Positions 24,901 through 36,081 of a stretch of DNA of 64,000 nucleotides are shown piece by piece. The DNA is from Vespa crabro. Taxonomy: Eukaryota; Arthropoda; Insecta; Hymenoptera; Vespidae. Position 1 is the stretch's first letter, and each line of letters starts with the position of its first letter. The stretch spans positions 6,757,263 through 6,821,262 of the forward strand of contig NC_060959.1 in the NCBI RefSeq assembly GCF_910589235.1, given 5' to 3'. The translations under genes were made by a program, and so were the position numbers. Below the pieces are notes generated by a model. The model did not search any database. It was not told the origin of the DNA and saw only the letters and a list, made by a program, of their open reading frames with translations.

Positions 24901-25051
24901 CGTTTATAACGTATTTCTATTGCACGTGTTTCTCGAGTCAAGGACGAGAATCGACTTTGAACTACGTCAGGAACGTGTTGTGCTTCCTTTTTTTTCTTCT
25001 TCTTCTATTTCTTATCATCGAAAGCGATTAACGTGAGCCAAATATAAAAAA
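21977..25051. other. 3-kb intergenic region with a CpG-richer promoter-like core
   Basis: Upstream of the SLC22-like gene (-) and of the 95-aa secreted gene (+). A (CT)n stretch near 22366-22410 and a GC-richer segment with GAGCATGCGC at 22295-22304 suggest a promoter for the minus-strand gene. From 23640 to 25040 base composition is more balanced, which opens several frames on the plus strand, but none has start, splice and protein-like composition together. A lone ATACAGGGTGTCC end at about 23059 resembles the terminal repeat of the element at 31.7 kb. Confidence 0.5.
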
Positions 25052-25562
25052 ATGAAAGTGACAATGACGTTATCCGCTTTAATATTGATATGTTTGAGCG
25101 TAAGTAAAATTGCATGTCATTTTGAAATTTCCATTTTCAATTCTATCAAATCAATTTTGTTGATTCATTGTGAAGTTGTTTATGTTATGACGTCAGGTTT
25201 CATTGATAATATCGTTCAATGAACCACGTTGATCAATTCGTTCCATTGTTTCATTCAACAATATTGAGAAAGATTTGATAACGCATGTAAGAAGTCTGAT
25301 TGTTTTTTATTATAATTTACAGATCGTTCAGATCGAATGTCGATCTAACAATAAGAAAACGAAGCAATTGTCGTTACAAAGTAAAGAAACCAATCCGGCA
25401 AATTTCATAAGATTGCTCGTGATGAGACTCGTTTTTGGTGTAGCAACGTCGATGGGATTAGGTGAAAATATTTCTGGTGTTCTTGGAGGAATATTTGTGC
25501 CTCCTGGCGCGGAAGATTATGCCGATTATGCTGACGATGATCTGATACCTGATCTATTCTAA
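25052..25562 (+). CDS. Unrecognised 95-aa secreted protein with acidic C-terminus
   Basis: Not recognised as a named family. Two exons, 25052-25099 and 25323-25562, join in phase to 95 aa. A signal peptide (MKVTMTLSALILICLSIVQI, cleavage near EC-RS) is split by the intron, a usual layout for small secreted insect proteins. The mature part begins with a basic stretch (RSNNKKTKQ), continues with an amphipathic or hydrophobic segment (NFIRLLVMRLVFGVATSMGL), then GVLGGIFVPPGA, and ends with the acidic tail EDYADYADDDLIPDLF. Codon use is more GC-rich than the surrounding AT-rich noise, supporting coding. There is no cysteine pattern of a toxin or defensin. A conserved small secreted insect protein is my best description. 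Confidence 0.72.
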
Positions 25563-26090
25563 GGATTATATGAATTTGAAATGATCTGCACTTTAACTGA
25601 AGATATATGTATAATACATTTTTTATTTAATTATTTATTTATTCACTTATCCGTTTCTTATTAATCAGTGGTATATATATATATATATATGTTATGTGTT
25701 TATGTGTGTGTATGTATTTTGTGATTAACATAGACTTGACGACGGCAAAGAAAATGATTCCTGTGACCTAAATGTTAGTTAACAATTATGGACAGCACGA
25801 TATGTGCTGCTTCGTTTGATCACGTATAACAAAAGTACTAACGGTGCGCGCTACGCGCGTGCTAATTACATATTAAAGTAGTATTTATGTTATAACTTCG
25901 TATATCTAGCACACTATGCGAGAAAATATATATTTACATCTTTCAATAGTGTTAATGATTCAGAATCAGTTGTAGACAATTTTTTTCTTATAATCTTAAA
26001 TCATGATTTACTGTTATAAAATGACATAGTTATAAAACATGATTGTGTTGCATAAAATGTAAATCCAAAGATCTAACAATTAATTAATAA
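25563..26090. other. Convergent 3' flanks of the 95-aa gene and SLX1
   Basis: About 530 bp with a short (TA)n run at 25672-25690 and a small GCGCGCTACGCGCG palindrome near 25845-25858. No exon was recognised. Confidence 0.55.
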
Positions 26091-27300
26091 TTAGTCTACG
26101 ATATCTTCATCGCTACTGATTATAAGTGGAGAGTTATCAACATCACTTTGCAAGTCTTGATAACAACCTATCATCTTTCTTATCAAATCACCCCAAAGGA
26201 CGTTGGTATTACAGGAAGGACATGTACCCTCGATCGGTAAGATTTGGTCGTCCTTACAAAAATGTTGTGCCAAACAAATTAAATGTGCTATCAGTCGACA
26301 ACTCGGTTTTATACACGTAACGGATTCGTTTTTTTCGCTTATTAATCCGCAAATCGAGCAAAGGAGTACAGGAATATAATCTTCTTCCATCTGTGATTCA
26401 ATAGCCTTCTCTTTTCTTGGACTTCTCTTAGTGACCTTTCGCGGTATGACTTTCCCGTAACATATCGGCATATGCAAAGGCGGTGAAAAGGAAGTGGAAT
26501 AAGTTTGAGCGAAGTCATCGTCCAACCAACGAATTGTTAAAGGTAAACGACACCAGGGTCCAACTTTGAGCATTTCCGAGAGAACCATCAAATAAAATTC
26601 TATAGTTTTTTGGGTTGATTTTTTTTTCGATACATGCCTTAAACGTCGACTTACGTGAGGATGCTGCCATGCCCATTCGAACTAAGTAATAAATAAAAAT
26701 ATATTACAATTGAAATATATGGTGTGGGGTAAAAGTTCCTAAGTGATTTTAAAAATCAATTATTCTTTTTCGTGACTTTTTAGATTAATATCTTTCTTCT
26801 TTTCAAATTATAAAACTATAAGCCTAAAAATGTATAGCTTTATTATGATTGTTATATACTTTATATAGATTATAATGAATAATAATTGTTTCAATTTTGT
26901 AATATAATTTACTTACTCTCAATGCAGAAGTACTGTTAGGAAAGCCGTGAATAATTAACACCATGCTCCTAAAAAAAAATCTATCTTGCAAATCTTTTAT
27001 GATAAATAAAACGATATATATACTATACGTGATATGTATATATATGTATTACTATTTCATGGAATAGTGATATATATATTGTATCCTATATTGTATCCAT
27101 ATGTATATTGTATCCTATTACCATGGACCTCTTTTGCTAGTTTTCCATGCACCGCCATATTTTTTACCGGCATTATGTTGTTTAATTCTACGTCGTGGAT
27201 CTACGGTATAACCTATATAAGTTCTGCCTTTGTACTTCGGATTCAAACAATATAATAAATATACTCCGTAAAAGTGCTCCACTATTTCTGCTTCTTCCAT
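26091..27300 (-). CDS. slx1: Structure-specific endonuclease subunit SLX1
   Basis: Catalytic subunit of the SLX1-SLX4 nuclease that cuts Holliday junctions and branched DNA in the nucleus. Three exons, 27122-27300, 26917-26968 and 26091-26681, join to 273 aa, the usual length. The GIY-YIG domain (about residues 10-95) shows FYGVYLLYC, the catalytic TYIGYTVDPRRRIKQHN with its Arg, KYGGAWKTSKRGPW and LRFEWAWQHPHVSRRL with the metal-binding Glu. The C-terminal zinc-binding RING/PHD-like domain (about 190-255) has the order CSIC, C, C, H-C, C-PSC (CSICGLISEKN, CIKPSCRLIAHLICLAQHFC, GTCPSCNTNVLWGDLIRKM). The gene ends in an acidic tail (SSDEDIVD). Intron 2 carries a transposon remnant. Confidence 0.94.
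26718..26850. mobile_element. Remnant of a dispersed inverted-repeat element in SLX1 intron 2
   Basis: From 26718 the sequence GGTAAAAGTTCCTAAGTGAT continues through a block ending in AAAACTATAAGCCTA that closely matches 49835-49950. The right end is not recognisable, so it looks truncated. Confidence 0.65.
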
Positions 27301-28038
27301 AATTTCTTCGAGCCATTGAATACAACGACTTATAAATATTCATTGATAAGATTCTACGAGTTATATTTTCACGTTGCACGTGCTAAGCATTAAATAATTT
27401 ATTCACTATACTTTTTAAATTAAACGATATTATGTCTACTTATAAACTCCGGCATAGTATCAACTGTATATAACCTGTTGTATAGATTTCAATTATATAG
27501 AGGTTAATTGAATAACTTAAATCGATTGTATTATTTTTGTCGAAGCTACCATCTATCGGTACAATTAAGTACTTATACATTACACATTTACAGTATGATA
27601 AAACAGTCGAAACATGCATATACATATAGTTGCATGCGTTATTTTTTTATATTATACATGTGCACATACATATATTTCTGAGGTTTTGATTATCGCTGTT
27701 AATTAATTTAAGGAAATACATTTTTAAATATTTCTTGAGTAAAATTTTCATAGGTTATAAATTGACTTAAGTAAAGAACAACATTTGTACCCTCCACAGT
27801 GTATTTGGTGACCTAAATTACAATGAAAACATTAGATAATAATATAACATCGACGTACAAGTATGTTTTTCAATACATTTCTTAAATATCTATAGATTAT
27901 ATATAATTTTATAAGTAAATAACGTAATAATACGCTTCTGTAATACGAATTCATTTTCTAACAAACAACATTTAATATGATTTGTTTACTTTATAATTCT
28001 TTTTACACACGTAGAATATTTTAACGACACTGACAGTA

Positions 28039-28040
<2 letters not shown>

Positions 28041-28089
<49 letters not shown>

Positions 28090-28103
28090 TTCTTAGTTCT
28101 TTT

Positions 28104-28150
<47 letters not shown>
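28041..28150. repeat. (TA)n microsatellite pair
   Basis: Two long TA blocks separated by a short unique stretch (about 28090-28106). Confidence 0.95.
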
Positions 28151-28153
<3 letters not shown>

Positions 28154-28754
28154 TAGTATTACAGAATACAATATATAATAATGTGTATTCGTATTTGTAT
28201 GCGTTTATGCGTAGGATGTGTAATTCGCGTCATCGTCGAATTTGTTTTCTTTGTTTTTCATCTTAAATTTGCACATATGTTTGTTACATATTTTTCTATT
28301 CTTTTTCTTTGGTTTTCTTAATAATCTTCAAAATATTTTTACGCTTCTGCTCGAATATCCTCGCCTTCGAAGTTCAAAACGAAAATCGTGGACAGAGAAA
28401 TTCATTGTTTTTTATTTCTTTATTTTTTTTATTGACGAACGATCGATAATATTTTCAACGTTACTTTCGCTTTAGCGTTATTGTGCGCAATTACATTTGA
28501 AAAATCTCTGCGATGAAATTACGCGTTTGTTTCATACATATGATATATCTTTTTAGGGTTATTTCTATGAAACTTATGGAGTAAAAAGACGATTAAAAAC
28601 GAAGTTTTATTAATCTCGAAGGAAATTATCAGTGGATTTGTAAAATCGAAGGTTAACGTCATGAAAAATATTGCAAAAGATCGCAACGATCATCGACAAT
28701 GATCTTTCATTTTTCCTCTTTCTTTATTGATCTCTGATTTGTTATTATTGTTAC

Positions 28755-28823
<69 letters not shown>
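28755..28823. repeat. (ATT)n trinucleotide microsatellite
   Basis: More than 20 consecutive ATT units. Confidence 0.95.
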
Positions 28824-28824
<1 letters not shown>

Positions 28825-28951
28825 TTATCCTTTCTGTTCAAAATGTTGAATGGATCTTTTCTTTTACGCTATTTCTCAAAAGAATGATCGACGATGATCG
28901 TATTCGACAGATGAACTGAATTTCTAAACTATTATTAACTGAACATTTCTT

Positions 28952-29044
28952 CTAGTACGCGTGATTTGCTACGAAGAGCGCAGCATCGCCGGCAGCTCCT
29001 GTGACACCTCCCGCGTATTTTCCAAGTGCCGATTCGCTGTTGGC
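28952..29044 (-). other. Distal alternative last exon of Ald
   Basis: Encodes ANSESALGKYAGGVTGAAGD followed by a tail ending NHAY and a TAG stop. The acceptor is AACAG before GCCAAC. This C-terminal arm carries the catalytic Tyr and resembles the tail of the common insect aldolase isoform. Confidence 0.93.
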
Positions 29045-31407
29045 CTGTTAAGAAACAATGATAAAACATGTACTTTTTTTTTTAATGAAATACGTAATAC
29101 ATAATATTTTCAATAATGGCAAAGAAATTGATAATTTTTGGAATATAAATGTTAATCTTATATTCCAAATTTATAATATGAATTTTATATTGTTATGTAC
29201 TCACTGTTATAGTAGTATATAAACGGCCTCACACAGAATAAGGAAAAACAATTTTAGTATACATGCGATTTGATGTACAGAGAAGTGTCACCAGCTTTGC
29301 TAGAAATACTGCCAGCAACGTATTTGCCTTGGCAAGCAGCACCGTTTGCCTAAATAAGCACACAATTCATTGACATGCAAAAAAAAAATTAGCCACTATT
29401 CCACTATACAGGAAAATCAATGATATATCATTGAATACGATAAACGTTGTGATCGTAGTATTAACAATAAACAATAAAATTAGTAATACTATTAGAAACT
29501 GTAAAATAGCAAGAAGAAACAAAGCTAACAAACAACAGATAAAAGAATTTGCTGCGTTAGACATAGTATAGATAGAAAAAGTAAAAAAATAGAATATGAC
29601 AGAAAAAGTAAGAAACATAACATATTACACAAGCTAATTTAAAATATAGAAAAAGTAAGTAAATAAATAAATAAATAAATAAATATTATTAGAGACAACA
29701 GACTGACATATTGATTGGAAAAATTTTACAAATAAAAAATTAGGTATTATAAAGAGAAAGTAGCATAAAATAAAATGTTATACATAAAATGGTACCTTAG
29801 CCCTCTTGATAAGTTCGTTCTGTCCCGCGGACACTTGATCATTTTTGCCAGCCCAGGCACGAAGAACGGAGGCTTGAAGAGCACGACCGTAGCTGAAGGT
29901 CAATGCCCAAGGTTTTTTAACTGGAAACTTATTGATGGCGTCCAAGTTCACGGAAGCCTCTTCTTCGGATTGTCCACCACTCAAGAAGGTGATGCCAGGT
30001 ACTGCAGGTGGAACTGTACGCAGCAACGCGGTTACAGTCGCTCCTGCGATTTGTTGAGGTGTTGCCTTCGTTGGACAACTTTGACCTGGTGTCACCATGT
30101 TTGGTTTCAAGAGGGTTCCCTCGAGATAAACGTGATGATCGGCCAATGCCTAAAAGTTATAATTAAAATAATATAATACTAATAAAACAAACAAAATTTA
30201 GAAAAGATTCGGCAACTTCACTAATCCTTTTAAATCGTTAAAGTATCAGTATGAAATAAAATTTAAAATAGTGACTGTTTGTTGCACCATTTGGCAAGAT
30301 CTTGTATCATTCAGCTGACACGTTTTATTGCGACATTTTCCCATTTAACTTTTATATATATAAATGGATAAATATTTTTCTAACCTTGTAAACGGCAGAG
30401 AGAACCTCTTCTGTGACCTGTTGGCAACGAGCAAGATCGTGATCACCGTCAGGAAGGATTTCGGGTTCGACAATTGGTACGATTCTTGCACTCTGACAGA
30501 TCGAAGCGTAACGAGCGAGAACATTCGCATTTTCTAAGATGGCGAGCTTGCTAGGCGTATCATTCTTGATCTTAAGAACGCATCTCCACTTGGCGAAATG
30601 ACAGCCATCCTTCTTGTACTGGATGCAACGTGCTTGGAGGTCATCAAGTCCCTGAGTCGTACATTCATCATTGGTACCAAAGAGTGGTACAACACCCTTG
30701 TCGACCTTGATACCGGGAAGGATGCCACGTTGTTTCAAGAGCTCGACGAATGGTGTACCGTCGTCAGCCTTCTGGTATAAAGTCTCGTGGAACAGAATTA
30801 CACCGGAGATATGTTGTCCAATGACGTCCTATTAAAATAACGATTTTTGATATTGAAGAAAGTTGTTAAAAGTTAATTAAGCACTTAAAACTTGACTATG
30901 TGAAACTCTAAAACGATATTCTACATTTAATTTCTTGTCCGAGTAACCGTTGAAATTAATTAAAACATCAATCGATATTGATCGATGATGGACAATGGAC
31001 GCATATGTAAACTACAAATGAACGTGGACGTTTAGCATCGATTGTGAATATAACAAGTAAATAAATAATTTAATATTGTAACTACATGACAAGAATTATT
31101 GTACGTATTATTCGTTCATTGACTCGCTCCTTAATAAATATCATTGATAAAGAAGAAAATGTAAATAACAACTTAAACCTTTTGAAATATAATAGCGTAC
31201 CTTTGCCGCGGTGAAAAGTAATTGTCTGTATGCTCTTCGATTGTCCTCGTTGTTCTCAACATTGATATCCTTCAGACGTTTACCGATCGTGGCCGTAGAT
31301 TCGTCAGCAGCGAGAATTCCTTTTCCAGGAGCAACAATCTGTTCTGCAAGTCTTTTCAATTCTTCCTTCAGCTCGGGCTCGAGCTTGTCGTACTTCTCGG
31401 CTACCAT
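28952..31407 (-). CDS. Ald: Fructose-bisphosphate aldolase, class I, with alternative last exons
   Basis: Cytosolic glycolytic enzyme cleaving fructose-1,6-bisphosphate to dihydroxyacetone phosphate and glyceraldehyde-3-phosphate. Constant exons 31201-31407, 30385-30828 and 29796-30149 all end in phase 0, followed by one of two terminal exons (29254-29349 or 28952-29044), giving 366 or 365 aa. Class I catalytic residues are present: Asp in GILAADEST, Lys in GIKVDKG, Lys and Arg in FAKWRCVLKI, Glu in IVPIVEPEIL, the Schiff-base Lys in GTLLKPNMVTPG, Ser in LSGGQSEEE, Arg in SYGRALQ, and the C-terminal Tyr in both tails. An acceptor-like AG just before the ATG implies a non-coding first exon far upstream. 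The exon sequence is markedly GC-richer than the flanks, as expected for a highly expressed gene. Confidence 0.97.
29254..29349 (-). other. Proximal alternative last exon of Ald
   Basis: Encodes ANGAACQGKYVAGSISSKAG and a tail ending KSHVY, then TAA. Same phase and same alignment as the distal exon, so the two are mutually exclusive ends of one mRNA family. Confidence 0.93.
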
Positions 31408-31605
31408 TTTCTACGAATGGAAGTTAATTATTTTTTATGTAATTTACTAGATTAAAAAAAAAAAAAGAACAGAATAGATAATGAAGGAGAAAATTAAAGG
31501 GCTGTTGTTTCATTTGTAAGTTATTACACACTGAAAAGTTTTTCGAATAGTTATTAATATCGTTTGCTAATGGAAGTTCTTAACGATGCATAATTAAATT
31601 GTCCT

Positions 31606-31607
<2 letters not shown>

Positions 31608-31648
<41 letters not shown>
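31608..31648. repeat. (AC)n microsatellite
   Basis: About 20 AC units. Confidence 0.95.
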
Positions 31649-31650
<2 letters not shown>

Positions 31651-31696
31651 TATTTTCATTTGAAATTTTTTTCATCGATCCAACGGCTCGTAAATA

Positions 31697-32049
31697 TATA
31701 CAGTGTCCCAAAAAATGTAATCTTTACTTCAAGAGCGTATCGAGGGGATCCCATAAAACAACTTATTTAACTTATTCATTTCCTTCTCTTCATAAATATA
31801 CGAGTTATGTTAATACTTAAATCAAGTGATAAAAAATTAATCGTGTTAGATTATTCATCGCATTTAAACCTATCTAAAAATCAAGTAAATCGTTTTATGT
31901 CTTATATGACAAGTTGCCGAACGACTAACTTCAAGATCCTGTATAGCATTGATCACGGAGGTCATTAGTTTCTATTAAAAAGTAGTTCTATGGTATCCTC
32001 TCGATATCTTCCTGAATTATGGATTAAACCTTATGGGACACCCTGTATA
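31697..32049. mobile_element. MITE-like element with CAGGGTGTCCCA-type ends
   Basis: Left end TATACAGTGTCCCA and right end TGGGACACCCTGTATA are inverted copies, the left lacking two G residues. Both ends are bounded by TA. The 350-bp interior has no open frame of note. TA-flanked ends of this type are typical of Tc1/mariner-related non-autonomous elements in insects. Confidence 0.65.
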
Positions 32050-33358
32050 TTCTTAGCTAACAAAACCTATGTTTCATTTACATTTAAATAACTTGACAAA
32101 CTTGAAATTAACTATTCGATTCGAGTGGTTGAACAATGTTGTTGAAAGTTATTATCATAGAAAGATAATGTCAAACTTACTAGAAATGTGTACAATAGAA
32201 CTTATCAAGTAAGTTCTTGAGAATTCGGGAGAGAGAAAGTTTGAAACTTGGTAATTCTTATTGAACTAAAATGTTGCTATTGTCAAAGATAGCACAGCAT
32301 CGGATTTTAAGATGGAAAAAAAGAAAATACTCGTTTCAGATTCAAAAACGTTTACCTACAATTCCTATTCACTCAATCTGCGTGTGACGTCATAACTGAA
32401 AGTGACGTACTAAAGAGCTTATCGATAAAACGATATCAAAAAAAAAGACGATTAAAAAAGCAACGAGCTGTACGGGCTGTTGCTACGATTAGAAATTGAT
32501 AGATAACTTCGAGGGAAGCAATTTTATTACCCTTATATAAATTATATAAATGATACGATAGATAATATAATAATTTTTCTATTTAAAATAATTTTATTTC
32601 ACAATCATTAAATGAATTATAATATCACCTAATAAATAATAATTACATCTATCTAAACAATGTATGTGTATCTACATATGTATAAATATAGTCTTCCTAA
32701 TGTGATATTATTAAGTATCCTATGATTATCATATTCCTATATTTAGTTAATCAAATTATAAAATTGCGCCACAAAGAGGGAATTATCATTAGTTGACGCT
32801 AAACCTATACGATTAGTTATCGAAGCATGTAGTAAAACTACAAAGAACGAGCTTGGCTTGAGAAATAAAAATTAAAAATAATTTTGATCCAAATAGATCT
32901 TTGCGAGCTTATGTGCAACGAATATAAAAACAATACGACAATCGATCGTTGTAAAAAGAAAAGAAAAAAAGAACAAGTAGGATTAATATTTGATTGTTCA
33001 TTAAAATAATGATTATATAAATAAAAAAAAGAAAGGGTTATCGAGTAAATAAATCGACTATATATAAATCATACGGTCTACAAAAAATATCGATTCGAGG
33101 TATTATAATTAACTGGATAAGAACGTGCGGGAGATTCTTCTAAATATGATAGCAGACTATCGTCACCCCTTACCTTCATGTTCCATCGTCATTATGTTCG
33201 GTCTAGGTCCAATGACCGTAAATAAGCCCTTGCGGCGTCGTCCTCGTCGACGGGGTGACGCGCGCGCACGTACACACATTCGCATACATCACGAATACCG
33301 ACGGTATTAATAATAAGAATAGAATTAACGATAATAATTGTGTTAGTAACAATCTCAA

Positions 33359-33402
<44 letters not shown>
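33359..33402. repeat. (TA)n microsatellite
   Basis: About 21 uninterrupted TA units. Confidence 0.95.
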
Positions 33403-33405
<3 letters not shown>

Positions 33406-33760
33406 CATATAAAGAGAGGGGAGAGAGAAAGATATAAAAACAACGATAATGAAGATAATTAAAATCACAGAGATAATAACATCAGTAATTACAATTATAA
33501 TGAAAGATTAGATAATAAATATCATGTCACATTAATAGAAAAAATTCTCGTTGATGTTACTTCGTTCGACATGATGATGTTCTTTCTCTTCGTAAAATAG
33601 AATGCTCGTTCGTCATTTCGTTAAAAAAATAAAAAAATAAAAAAAAGAAAGAACTGAATAATTCACAAAATAATCGTCGCATAGGAAAGAGAAGATTAGA
33701 ATGAGAAAGAGCAAAGAATAGTTGAAAAGAAAAGAAAGAAAAGAATAGAAAGGGACGCGA

Positions 33761-33786
33761 TCGGTCGGCCCATACGGGCCGACCGA
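33761..33786. repeat. Perfect GC-rich 11-bp hairpin
   Basis: TCGGTCGGCCC and GGGCCGACCGA are exact reverse complements separated by the tetraloop ATAC. It is strikingly GC-rich in an AT-rich setting and lies in the presumed upstream region of Ald. Confidence 0.9.
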
Positions 33787-36038
33787 GGGCCGTCCTATAA
33801 CTAATGTGACGACTACATCCCTTCTCTCGATGACTCGATGAGAAAGAAAGAGAAAATTAAATTAAATGGAGAAAAATAGAACAGATGGAAAGATTCGTAT
33901 TAGAAAGAGGAAAAGGTAGAAATAGAGATAGATAGAAAGAAAAAAGAGACGAAGGGATTAGGAAGAATGAAAGGGAAAAGAAGACGGATAATCACGCACT
34001 CGCGTTTGCAACGAGCGCGAGTCACCGACTGACCGTTCGCGGGGCTCCGACTTTACTCGCACCCCCTATTCGTGATTGCTTGATGGGGGTTGGAGAGGAA
34101 CGTGTTGATGGGGGTAATGGCGACGTTACGCTGGCAAACCTGGCTGCAGTGCGGTGAATCCACCGCAAGGCAGCTTTCATAAAGGATCGACGGAAAATGT
34201 GCAAATGTGCGTCTCTCTATCCTTGTATGTATGTTTATATGTATATGATAGAAAGAGAAAGGGGGTGGTTGGCATTCTACAAACCGCAATGCAGCACGCG
34301 CAGACGTTCTTTACTTGCGCATGCGCGCATTATAAAATGGTAGTGGGGTATATAATTCCCTCTGCGTGTTCTGAATTCATGACCCGAGGATACCTGTCTC
34401 CCTGCTTACTTGCTGTTGCAAAGTTCTTATGGACTAATGAAATAGATGGGGAAAGTATATATTCTCCCATGGGAAACGTATTTTTCAACGGGCGTTATCT
34501 TTCTTATAAATTAAGTAAGAGCTATGTTAGAATATTACTCTCTGTGAGTTTAGATAAGAGATATATACATTTATATTTTTTAGGATGTTGGTAGTAAGGA
34601 TCATTGGTCATCGTTTTGTTTTTTTCATTGATTATGATCGATAAATATCTTATGAAGTACAGAACTTTATAATTTCAAGATACACATATACACAATTCGA
34701 AATACATATATTCTAAAAATGAAAATAATACCTATACAAAATTTATTCAGAATAATTTTCGTAGGTATAAAATCGACATTTGTAGATAATTGGTGCACGG
34801 TATACGTAATCTTATGTAAATTTCTACACTCTACTTCATTGTGGCGCAACAAGATAAACCTGTTTGTCATTGGTTAACTGCTCTCACAAGAGATATGCAA
34901 TTTCAATGATAAAAAGCGAAAATTATTAAATAACGGTCATTTACTTTTACGTTTGTACCTAAACAAATTCACAGCTGTTGTTTGTAATAACAATAAATTA
35001 CGGATATCACATGTTTTGTTAAGAGAGGGAGATTATTTTACAAAGAAATTTTTGTAAAAATAGTATTAGTAAGTTTAACGATTTTGGTATGTCGCTCGAT
35101 AAAATGAAAAACATCTTACGTCTATTTTATTTCACTGCGCAGGCGTACTGTCAGTTTCTAAACTAATTTCATAATCGTTTGAACAAACACATACATATAT
35201 TCAAAAAGAATATAATATGTTACCGAAGATCACGCTGAACTCGAAGAGAAATTCTGTGAAGTCTATAAATAAATTTTGTACGAAAATATATATATATATA
35301 ATTCGACGTACGTTGGTATGTGCGTTGTGTTAGATAATAATCTAAATTTTTCAAATTTAAGCAAAACCATATAATCTAAAACGTGATTTTGTTATTCGAT
35401 ATTTTATTATTTATTATCCATATGTTTCATGTACAGAAGAATGTATAGTTCGTGTCCGATAACACGATATCGCTGAGTATTGCCGACAGCTGGAAAAGTT
35501 GGAAATTGCCGACACTTGTACAACAAGAACATTCGTAATCAATAAAAGATCCACGAAATTTAAAAAAATAATTAAAATGTTTAATTGCATCTATAATAAA
35601 ATAACAGCGTGTCTTATTTACGTTATAATACGAAATTAATTAATTTTTGAAGTCGAAATTGTTCAATAATATGTTTTGTATTCATTTTAGATAAGCTACT
35701 CGGTGAGTAAAGTTCAGGGTCATGATAACATAATCGAAAAAAAAGATCAATGTCTCTCCTAAATAATCAATATTAAAAATGATAATTAATATTATCCTAT
35801 TTTTATATTTATCTTAATCAATTAGATATGCTCGAAAAGAAAAATTATTTGGATTGTAGATAAAAGTGGGATTGTAAGTTGGAAACGACATAGTTGGAAA
35901 TATTCAGAATAAAACATTTCACTGCCCTCTATTCGTTAATCAAATAATCAACAGAAAAGTCGACAATGCAGAAAACAGCATATTTATTATATCTTATCAG
36001 TATTGTTTCGTAGTTGATCCTGATTTATGTAAATACTA

Positions 36039-36081
<43 letters not shown>

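Larger units (their letters stand above)
27301..28951. other. Intergenic, microsatellite-rich, no gene seen
   Basis: Upstream of SLX1 and downstream of aldolase, both on the minus strand. Contains (TA)n at about 28041-28150 and (ATT)n at about 28755-28823. The aldolase 3' UTR probably extends into the right part. No exon was recognised. Confidence 0.6.

Noticed and set aside
28755..28823. Regular spaced repeats considered as a CRISPR-like array
   Set aside because: It is a pure trinucleotide microsatellite with no spacers, in eukaryotic DNA.
34154..34594. 146-codon plus-strand open frame near the GC-rich island
   Set aside because: The translation is not protein-like in pattern, mixes low-complexity Tyr/Leu runs, and overlaps promoter-like motifs. 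No family resemblance.
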